A stretch of DNA of 5,396 nt from JBOGHU01 sp050742255. Its GTDB lineage: Bacteria > Actinomycetota > Acidimicrobiia > Acidimicrobiales > CADCSY01. The translations under genes were made by a program, and so were the position numbers. The DNA lies in contig JBOGHU010000135.1 in NCBI GenBank assembly GCA_050742255.1, positions 1 through 5,396 of the forward strand, given 5' to 3'. A model generated the notes under the pieces. The model saw nothing but the letters and a program-made list of their open reading frames with translations, was not told the DNA's origin and searched no databases. How positions within the stretch are numbered: the stretch's first letter is position 1; each line of letters starts with the position of its first letter. Positions 1-4,498 of this stretch are shown here, piece by piece.

Positions 1-951
1 GGCGAGGGCAGGGCCCGCGGCGAGGGTCACCGGCGGCGGCGCTGGCCCTGGGTCCTCCTCGCCATGGTGCTGCTGGGCGCGGCCGCCGCCGCGGCCGCCG
101 CCGCCTACCTGGAGAGCCGACCGCCCACCGCGCCCGTCCCCGACCTCGACAGCCGCACCGAGGAGGAGGCCCGGGCCCTCCTCGACCAGGCCCAGGCCGA
201 GGCCGAGGAGGAGCTGGCGTGGGAGGTGGTGGTGGACCGGGACTTCAACGAGGCGGTCGCCGCCGGCGTCGTCGTCTCCCAGGACCCCCCGGCGGGCACC
301 GAGCTGGCCGACGGAGGGACCGTCGCCCTCCTCGTCTCCCAGGGGCCCCCGCCCCGGGCCGTCCCCGACCTGACCGGGAAGACCGTCGACGAGGCCACCC
401 AGCTCCTGGCCGGGGCGGAGCTGGCGGTGGGCTCGGTCGCCCGGACCGCCAGCGAGGACGTGGGCGAGGGCCGGGTCATCACCTGGGGGGTGGAGGGCCA
501 GGACCGCCCGGCCGAGCTGCCCAAGGGCACCGAGGTCGACCTGGTGGTCTCGGGCGGCCCCGCCCTCCGCACCGTGCCCCCCCTGGCCGGGAAGACCCTC
601 GAGGAGGCCCGGGCGGCGCTCGGGGAGCTGGGCCTCCAGGTCAGAGAGGCGGAGCGGTTCAGCTCCACGGTGGAGAAGGGGCGGGTCATCGGCACCGATC
701 CCGGCCCGGGCGCCTCGGTGGCCCGCGGCAGCACCGTAACCGTGGTGGCCTCCAAGGGCCGGGACCTGGTTCAGATCCCCGGGATCGTCGGCGAGGAGCT
801 GGAGAGGGCCATCCGCCGGCTGATCGAGGCCGGGCTGGAACCGGGTCAGGTCTTCGGCCCCGCCCAGGGGAAGCCCGACTCCACCGATCCCGCCGCCGGG
901 GCGACGGTCGACCGGGGCACGTTGGTCAACATCTACCTGAAGCGGAGGTAG
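1..951 (+). CDS. PASTA-repeat membrane protein, C-terminal part (probable PknB-type Ser/Thr kinase tail), 5' partial
   Basis: The frame is open from base 1 to the TAG at 949-951, giving 316 visible residues with no start inside the window. The ATG at 64 is not a credible start because it falls inside the membrane helix. Before it come a basic stretch (HRRRR, residues 10-14) and a hydrophobic, Ala-rich segment at about 15-37, which reads as one transmembrane helix with the N-terminus in the cytoplasm. Four PASTA repeats follow at about 46-115, 121-186, 192-253 and 257-314, each opening with a VPDL-, VPPL- or IPGI-like motif; repeats 1, 3 and 4 also show the DPxxG turn. The protein ends straight after repeat 4. 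In the known family, a cytoplasmic kinase, a basic linker, one helix and three to five PASTA repeats form PknB/Stk1 kinases that sense muropeptides or lipid II. The kinase domain is not visible, so a kinase is inferred. A PASTA-only membrane protein is the alternative. Confidence 0.88.
   Translation, partial: GEGRARGEGHRRRRWPWVLLAMVLLGAAAAAAAAAYLESRPPTAPVPDLDSRTEEEARALLDQAQAEAEEELAWEVVVDRDFNEAVAAGVVVSQDPPAGTELADGGTVALLVSQGPPPRAVPDLTGKTVDEATQLLAGAELAVGSVARTASEDVGEGRVITWGVEGQDRPAELPKGTEVDLVVSGGPALRTVPPLAGKTLEEARAALGELGLQVREAERFSSTVEKGRVIGTDPGPGASVARGSTVTVVASKGRDLVQIPGIVGEELERAIRRLIEAGLEPGQVFGPAQGKPDSTDPAAGATVDRGTLVNIYLKRR
136..951 (+). repeat. Four tandem PASTA domain repeats
   Basis: These are protein-level repeats within the partial PASTA gene, at about 136-345, 361-558, 574-759 and 769-948. 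Repeats 3 and 4 are closest to the family pattern: a V/IPxxxG opening, a helix, then a DPxxGxxVxRGxxV strand pair. Repeat 1 has a longer, Glu/Ala-rich helix. Repeat 2 has lost the DPxxG turn and carries WGVEGQDRPAELPKG there instead. The repeats differ enough in sequence that they are old duplications, not recent copies. Confidence 0.85.
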
Positions 952-1050
952 GCCCCCGCCTCACCGGAGCGGTACGCTGTGGGCCGCCGCAGGGCCCCTT
1001 GGGATGGTCCACGCCGGAAGCGGTGTTCCCCAGCCACCGCGAAGAGGCCG

Positions 1051-1066
1051 ACCCGCCCCGACGGGT
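1051..1066 (+). terminator. Weak hairpin downstream of PASTA gene, possible terminator
   Basis: ACCCG (1051-1055) can pair with CGGGT (1062-1066) around a six-base loop, and TTCTG follows. The stem is only five pairs and there is no true T-run. It lies in the 151-base convergent gap after the PASTA gene, where a terminator is expected. A second weak hairpin, GGGCC (981-985) with GGCCC (993-997), lies nearer the stop codon. Nothing else in the gap was recognised, and no tRNA-like T-arm was seen. Confidence 0.25.
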
Positions 1067-1083
1067 TCTGCGGCGTCTCTGCC

Positions 1084-1103
1084 ACCGGCCAGGCGGTGCC
1101 GGT
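1084..1103. terminator. Inverted repeat at the 3' end of the SCP2-like gene
   Basis: ACCGGC (1084-1089) pairs with GCCGGT (1098-1103) around an eight-base loop. The right arm overlaps the last base of the minus-strand stop codon (TCA at 1103-1105). A hairpin here could end either convergent transcript. There is no T-tract on either strand, so the call rests on position and a six-pair GC-rich stem only. Confidence 0.25.
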
Positions 1104-1510
1104 CAGGCGGTCATGGCCTTGATCCGGGTGGCCACCTCGGGGACGTCGGCGCCGGGGGCCATGCCCTGCACCACCTGGAGCAGCTTGGCCATGTCGCCCT
1201 GGACGATGATCCTGCCGGCCATGAACGCCTGCATCACCGCCCGGGGGTCCTGGTCGACGAAGATGTGCTTGGCGGTGTCGTAGTCGACGGTGATGGTCAC
1301 GTCGGGCGCCTCGAGGTGGCCCAGCTCCAGCTCCACCTCGCCCGAGCTGGAGTCCAGATGGGCGTCGATGGAGCCGGCCCCGAACGGGACGTCGGTGATG
1401 ACCTGGTTCATCCTGATCCCGCCCGGGGCCGCCGGAGCGGGCCCGTGCTCCTCACGGATGAGCCGGGCAGCCTCGATCCACTCGTCACTGAGAAAGGGGA
1501 ACGTCGCCAC
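1103..1510 (-). CDS. SCP2 sterol-binding-fold protein
   Basis: This 135-residue protein starts at GTG (1510-1508), five bases after a good SD (GGAGGA). The N-terminal piece, FLSDEWIEAARLIREEHG (residues 6-23), is an amphipathic helix. Residues about 35-117 match the SCP2 fold: alternating strands (the VELELG and DVTITVDYDTA stretches), a DPRAVMQAFMAGRIIVQGD stretch at 88-106, and a closing helix (MAKLLQVVQG). The pattern of phenylalanine, small residues and G-(K/R)-(I/L)-x-(V/I)-x-GD is typical of SCP2-like proteins, which bind sterols, fatty acyl chains or other lipids in a hydrophobic tunnel. There is no signal peptide or membrane segment, so it should be cytoplasmic. It is a stand-alone domain transcribed divergently from the protease gene and convergently with the PASTA gene, so it is probably monocistronic. 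The ligand cannot be read from the sequence. The family call is firm and the role in the cell is unknown. Confidence 0.85.
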   Translation of the reverse strand: MATFPFLSDEWIEAARLIREEHGPAPAAPGGIRMNQVITDVPFGAGSIDAHLDSSSGEVELELGHLEAPDVTITVDYDTAKHIFVDQDPRAVMQAFMAGRIIVQGDMAKLLQVVQGMAPGADVPEVATRIKAMTA

Positions 1511-1515
1511 TTCTG

Positions 1516-1521
1516 TCCTCC
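1516..1521 (-). promoter_or_regulatory. Shine-Dalgarno of the SCP2-like gene
   Basis: On the minus strand this reads GGAGGA, inside a longer GGGGGAGGA, five bases from the GTG at 1510. It supports that GTG as the start, since no better in-frame start with an SD is seen nearby. Confidence 0.75.
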
Positions 1522-1549
1522 CCCGGGGTCGGTCCGGCGGCTGCGCCGC

Positions 1550-1555
1550 AACCTA
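1550..1555 (-). promoter_or_regulatory. Possible -10 element for the SCP2-like gene
   Basis: The minus strand reads TAGGTT, which fits the actinobacterial TANNNT -10 pattern. It would start transcription near 1543 and leave a 5' leader of about 33 bases containing the SD. No convincing -35 was found upstream. The GCGGC/GCCGC hairpin (1537-1541 with 1545-1549) and the CCCCGGGG palindrome (1521-1528) lie in or beside this leader. Confidence 0.3.
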
Positions 1556-1628
1556 CCGGGCCGGGGCGGCGTGGTAGCGGCTCGGCCGCTCCGGGCGGGG
1601 CCCGTCGTCCCCCGGCAGGGCTGGGCGT

Positions 1629-1635
1629 GGGAGGA
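1629..1635 (+). promoter_or_regulatory. Strong Shine-Dalgarno upstream of the protease gene
   Basis: GGGAGGA is the best SD in the region. It overlaps the last base of the GTG at 1627-1629 and so cannot serve that codon. It is seven bases from the GTG at 1643, which opens a 10-codon frame ending inside the likely start of the protease gene. It therefore argues against 1627 as the start and suggests either a translated leader or a frame disruption. Confidence 0.55.
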
Positions 1636-1642
1636 TCAGACG

Positions 1643-1675
1643 GTGAGACACGGCACCGCCGCCCGGCCGAGGTGA
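1643..1675 (+). CDS. Possible 10-residue leader ORF coupled to the protease gene
   Basis: GTG at 1643 follows an ideally spaced SD and reads MRHGTAARPR to the TGA at 1673-1675. That stop overlaps the in-frame GTG (1672-1674) of the protease gene as GTGA, the classic arrangement for translational coupling and the same one seen between gatA and gatB. Most codons end in G or C, as in the real genes here. The peptide shows no attenuator-like run of one amino acid. It could equally be the true N-terminus of the protease split by a one-base indel in the assembly, or chance. Confidence 0.3.
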   Translation: MRHGTAARPR

Positions 1676-2655
1676 AGCGGGCCGCGGCGGCGGGCGCGGC
1701 CGCCATCCTCGCCGCCGCCGCCCTGCTGGTCCCCCTGCCGCTGGTGGTGATCTCCCCCGGTGCCGCCCTCTCGGTCCCCGAGCGGGTGGAGCTGGGCCGG
1801 GACCCCGACCCTGTCTCCGGCCAGCTCCTCCTCACCACCGTCGCGCTCAGCCAGCCGACCGCCGCCGGCGCCCTGGAGGCCTGGATCGACGGTGACGACG
1901 AGGTGTTCCGCCAGCGGGACGTGATCCCCCCTGGCATCGATCCCGAGGAGTACACCGAGACCCAGCGACAGCTGTTCCGGGAGAGCAGCCGGGTGGCGGC
2001 GGCGGTGGGGTTGCGGGCCGCCGGCCTGGAGGTCGGGGTGTCCGGCGAGGGCGCCCAGGTGTCGGGCGTGCTCCCCGGCAGCCCCGCCGAGGGGCGGCTG
2101 CGCCCCCGAGACGTGGTGACGGCGCTGGACGACCGGGCCATCGCCCTGGCATCGGACCTGGTGGCAGCGGTCTCCCGCCGTGCGGCCGGTGACGAGGTGA
2201 CCTTGACCGTCCGGCGGGGGGAGCGGGACCTGCGGATCACCGTGACGCTGGCCCAGCTGGGCGAGCTAGGCCGGCCCGGGCTGGGCGTGACGGTGGGCAC
2301 CGTGGGGCTGGACTTCTCCCTCCCCTTCCCGGTGGAGGTGCGCCAGGGCAGCATCGGAGGCCCCTCGGCCGGCCTGATGACCGCCCTCACCGTGTACGAC
2401 CTGGCCGACCCGGGCGACCTCACCAGGGGCAGGGCGGTGGCCGGCACCGGCACCATCGACCTCGATGGTCGGGTAGGGCCGGTAGGGGGCGTGCGCCAGA
2501 AGGTCGACGCCGCCGAGGCTGCCGCCGCCTCCGTGTTCCTCGTCCCCGCCGAAGAGCTCGACCAGGCCCGCGACGCCGCCGGCGACGACCTGGAGGTGGT
2601 GGGGGTGGCCACCCTGGACGACGCCATCGCCGCGCTGGCCCGACCCGACCGGTGA
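1672..2655 (+). CDS. Membrane-anchored PDZ domain / Lon-type (S16) serine protease, YlbL-like
   Basis: From the GTG at 1672 this is a 327-residue protein. A short basic start (MKR) leads into a hydrophobic signal-anchor at about 3-28, followed by VVISPG, matching the conserved SPG just after the anchor in this family. A PDZ-like domain lies at about 125-190 (SGVLPGSPAEGRLRPRDVVT and following). The C-terminal part is a Lon proteolytic domain without any ATPase module: the nucleophile Ser232 is in GSIGGPSAGLM and the partner Lys277 is in GPVGGVRQKV, so the Ser-Lys dyad is intact. The active site should face outside the membrane. In Bacillus subtilis, YlbL degrades the division inhibitor YneA; the substrate here is unknown. 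The start is uncertain. The frame extends to a GTG at 1627 (342 residues), but its first codons (GGA GGA TCA .. GGT .. ACA) are unlike those of the rest of the gene and contain an SD, so I prefer 1672, probably coupled to the upstream 10-codon frame. Confidence 0.9.
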   Translation: MKRAAAAGAAAILAAAALLVPLPLVVISPGAALSVPERVELGRDPDPVSGQLLLTTVALSQPTAAGALEAWIDGDDEVFRQRDVIPPGIDPEEYTETQRQLFRESSRVAAAVGLRAAGLEVGVSGEGAQVSGVLPGSPAEGRLRPRDVVTALDDRAIALASDLVAAVSRRAAGDEVTLTVRRGERDLRITVTLAQLGELGRPGLGVTVGTVGLDFSLPFPVEVRQGSIGGPSAGLMTALTVYDLADPGDLTRGRAVAGTGTIDLDGRVGPVGGVRQKVDAAEAAAASVFLVPAEELDQARDAAGDDLEVVGVATLDDAIAALARPDR

Positions 2656-2664
2656 CCACCCCGA

Positions 2665-2699
2665 CCGGGCGGCCCTCGGCGCCGTGGACGCCGGCCCGG
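2665..2699 (+). terminator. Bulged GC-rich hairpin between protease gene and gatC, possible terminator
   Basis: Outer arms CCGGGC (2665-2670) and GCCCGG (2694-2699) and inner arms CGGCG (2677-2681) and CGCCG (2689-2693) can stack into an 11-pair stem. The stem has a six-base bulge on the left side and a seven-base loop. It begins ten bases after the protease stop. No T-tract follows, which is common among proposed terminators in high-GC actinobacteria. It would separate the protease transcript from the gatCAB promoter, but in DNA this GC-rich, chance pairing is a real possibility. Confidence 0.4.
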
Positions 2700-2715
2700 G
2701 GACGGCACATGCCTC

Positions 2716-2721
2716 TACCAT
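2716..2721 (+). promoter_or_regulatory. -10 element of a probable leaderless gatCAB promoter
   Basis: TACCAT fits the actinobacterial TANNNT -10 and ends six bases before the gatC GTG at 2728, so transcription would start at or next to the start codon. No SD is visible upstream of gatC, which agrees with a leaderless message. No good -35 was found about 17 bases further up. The near-palindrome GGCA-CA-TGCC (2704-2713) sits just upstream and could be an operator half-site or chance. Confidence 0.5.
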
Positions 2722-2727
2722 GCAGAC

Positions 2728-3033
2728 GTGGCCGTGCACATCACCCGTGACGACGTAGCCCACGTGGCCGCCCTCGCCCGCCTGGCCCTGACCGACGAGG
2801 AGCTGGACCTGTTCGCCACCCAGCTCGGCGCGGTGCTCGACCACGCCGCCGACGTGGAGGCCCTCGACACTGCCGGCGTGCCCCCCACCGCCCACCCCCT
2901 GACCCTCCGCAACGTGCTGCGTGACGACGAGGTCCGCCCCGGCCTGGGCCGGGACGAGGTCCTCGGCATGGCACCCGCGGTGGAGGGCGGCCGCTTCCGG
3001 GTCCCCCCCGTCCTCGGGGACGAGCAGCCGTGA
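2728..3033 (+). CDS. gatC: Asp/Glu-tRNA amidotransferase subunit C (GatC)
   Basis: This 101-residue protein is a typical full-length GatC. It opens with ITRDDVAHVAALARLALTDE (residues 5-24), the conserved N-terminal helix. It continues with a second helix (FATQLGAVLDHAADVEAL) and ends with the family's C-terminal pattern: NVLRDDEVRPGLGRDEVL (about 62-79), then AP..GG.FRVPPVL. GatC has no catalytic residues. It wraps around GatA and contacts GatB, holding the heterotrimer together in the cytoplasm. The GTG at 2728 is chosen because a -10 element ends six bases before it; an alternative GTG two codons on (2734) is possible. There is no SD. It is the first gene of gatCAB and is followed by gatA after 25 bases. 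Confidence 0.95.
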   Translation: MAVHITRDDVAHVAALARLALTDEELDLFATQLGAVLDHAADVEALDTAGVPPTAHPLTLRNVLRDDEVRPGLGRDEVLGMAPAVEGGRFRVPPVLGDEQP

Positions 3034-3049
3034 GGAGCCCCGGCGGGGC
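3032..3049 (+). promoter_or_regulatory. Displaced Shine-Dalgarno and hairpin between gatC and gatA
   Basis: GAGGAG (3032-3037) overlaps the gatC stop but lies 21 bases before the gatA ATG, too far for normal use. The bases between contain GCCCC (3037-3041) and GGGGC (3045-3049), which can form a five-pair, three-base-loop hairpin. If it folds, the effective gap falls to about nine bases. The alternative is that GGGGC (3045-3049) itself acts as a weak SD, or that gatA is translated by reinitiation after gatC. Confidence 0.35.
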
Positions 3050-3058
3050 AGCGCCGCC

Positions 3059-4498
3059 ATGACGGCCGGCGCCGCCCCCACCGCCCTGGAGCTGGCCGCC
3101 TCGGTGCGGGCCGGGGAGCGGGCCGCGGCGGAGGTGCTCGAGGAGCGCCTGGCCGTCATCGGGGCCCGGGAGCCCGAGATCCACGCCTTCACCACGCTCA
3201 TGGAGGGCGAGGCCCGGGCCGCGGCCGGAGCGGTCGACCGGGCCGTGGCCAGGGGGGAGGACCCCGGCCCCCTGGCCGGCGTGCCCGTCGCCCTCAAGGA
3301 CAACCTCTGCACCCGGGGCGTGCCCACCACCTGCTCGTCGCGGATCCTCGCCGGGTGGCGGCCGCCCTATGACGCCACCGTGGTGGCCCGCCTGGCCCTA
3401 AACGGAGCGGTGGCGATCGGAAAGACAAACCTGGACGAGTTCGCCATGGGCTCGTCCACCGAGACCTCGGCGGTCGGCCCCACCGCCAACCCCCACGACA
3501 CCAGCCGGGTGCCGGGCGGGTCGAGCGGGGGCTCGGCGGCGGCGGTGGCCGCCGGCTTCGCCCCTCTGGCCCTGGGCTCCGACACCGGCGGCTCCATCCG
3601 CCAGCCCGCCGCCCTGTGCGGCGTGGTGGGGCTGAAGCCGACCTACGGGCAGGTCAGCCGCTACGGCCTGGTGGCCTTCGCCAGCAGCCTGGACCAGATC
3701 GGCCCCCTGGCAGCCACGGTGGCCGACGCCGCCGCCCTGTTCGAGGTGATCGCCGGCCACGACCCGGCCGACTCCACGTCCCTCGACCGACCCGCCCCCG
3801 AGGTCCTCCCCCACCTCGACGACGGGGTGGAGGGACTCCGGGTCGGGGTCCTGGCCGAGCTGATGGGCGACGACATCGCCCCCGACGCCCGGCGGCGGGT
3901 GGCGGCGGCCGCCGCGGCTCTGGCCGGGGCCGGGGCCAAGGTCGAGGAGGTCTCGGTCCCAGCCGTGCGCTACGGGCTCTCGGCCTACTACCTGATCGCC
4001 CCGGCCGAGGCGTCGTCCAACCTGGCTCGCTACGACGGCGTCCGCTACGGGCTGCGCGTCGACGCCGCCACCGCCGGCGACATGAACGCCGCCACCCGCA
4101 CCGCCGGGTTCGGACCCGAGGTGAAGCGCCGGATCATGCTGGGCACCTACGCCCTCTCGGCGGGGTACTACGACGCCTACTACGGCAAGGCCCAGCAGGT
4201 GCGCACCATGATCATCCGGGACTTCGCCGCCGCCTACGAGTCGTTCGACCTGCTCGTGGCCCCCACCACCCCCACCACCGCCTTCCCCCTCGGGGCCAAG
4301 ACCGCCGACCCCCTGGCCATGTACCTCTCCGACGTGTGCACCATCCCCTCCAACCTGGCCGGCCACCCGGCCCTCTCGGTCCCCTTCGGCGCCGGCGACG
4401 ACGGCCTGCCCCTCGGCGTGCAGCTGCTGGGCCCGGCCCTCGCCGAGCCCGCCCTGTTCCGCGCCGCCGCCGTGCTGGAGGCGGAGGCGGCCCGGTGA
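3059..4498 (+). CDS. gatA: Asp/Glu-tRNA amidotransferase subunit A (GatA), glutaminase/amidase
   Basis: This 479-residue protein has the usual GatA length and belongs to the amidase-signature family. GatA hydrolyses glutamine to release ammonia, which passes through a channel to GatB for amidation of misacylated tRNA. The Ser-cisSer-Lys triad is complete: Lys80 in PVALKDNLC, Ser155 in PGGSSGGSAAAVAAGFAPLA, and the nucleophile Ser179 in GSDTGGSIRQPA. These sit one residue on from the Staphylococcus aureus positions as I recall them (79, 154, 178). Other family blocks are GKTNLDEFAMGSSTE (121-135), GLKPTYGQVSRYGLVAFASS (191-210) and the tail stretch PSNLAGHPALSVPFG (430-444). The frame runs on upstream to 2921 inside gatC, but that stretch does not look like GatA, and the ATG at 3059 gives the normal N-terminus. 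Its TGA overlaps the gatB GTG, implying coupled translation and equal subunit output. Confidence 0.97.
   Translation: MTAGAAPTALELAASVRAGERAAAEVLEERLAVIGAREPEIHAFTTLMEGEARAAAGAVDRAVARGEDPGPLAGVPVALKDNLCTRGVPTTCSSRILAGWRPPYDATVVARLALNGAVAIGKTNLDEFAMGSSTETSAVGPTANPHDTSRVPGGSSGGSAAAVAAGFAPLALGSDTGGSIRQPAALCGVVGLKPTYGQVSRYGLVAFASSLDQIGPLAATVADAAALFEVIAGHDPADSTSLDRPAPEVLPHLDDGVEGLRVGVLAELMGDDIAPDARRRVAAAAAALAGAGAKVEEVSVPAVRYGLSAYYLIAPAEASSNLARYDGVRYGLRVDAATAGDMNAATRTAGFGPEVKRRIMLGTYALSAGYYDAYYGKAQQVRTMIIRDFAAAYESFDLLVAPTTPTTAFPLGAKTADPLAMYLSDVCTIPSNLAGHPALSVPFGAGDDGLPLGVQLLGPALAEPALFRAAAVLEAEAAR

Noticed and set aside
78..106. Run of GCC/GCG codons as a possible simple-sequence repeat
   Set aside because: It encodes the alanine-rich membrane helix. 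The mixture of GCG and GCC codons and the protein context explain it without slippage or phase variation.
1046..1075. Possible tRNA T-arm around GGGTTCTG in the convergent gap
   Set aside because: The T-loop consensus GTTCRA is not met, and no acceptor, D-arm or anticodon stem could be built around it.
219..1283. Plus-strand open frame of 354 codons overlapping the PASTA gene in another frame
   Set aside because: It gives a Gly/Arg/Pro-rich translation with no fold pattern. The PASTA frame explains the same bases with four clear repeats.
1485..2708. Minus-strand open frame of 407 codons opposite the protease gene
   Set aside because: It gives a Ser/Arg/Pro-rich translation without domain features, lying opposite the PDZ-Lon protease. 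GC-rich sequence rarely produces stops in this frame.
2921..3058. Upstream extension of gatA into gatC
   Set aside because: The frame is open, but the translated stretch does not resemble a GatA N-terminus, and the ATG at 3059 gives the usual length.
2266..3330. Minus-strand open frame of 354 codons from gatA across gatC into the protease gene
   Set aside because: It is opposite three real coding regions and has no recognisable protein features.
3398..4366. Long minus-strand open frame of 322 codons opposite gatA
   Set aside because: It is opposite the catalytic core of gatA. Its product is a Gly/Val/His-rich string typical of the complement of a GC-rich gene, with no recognisable domain and no supporting start signal.
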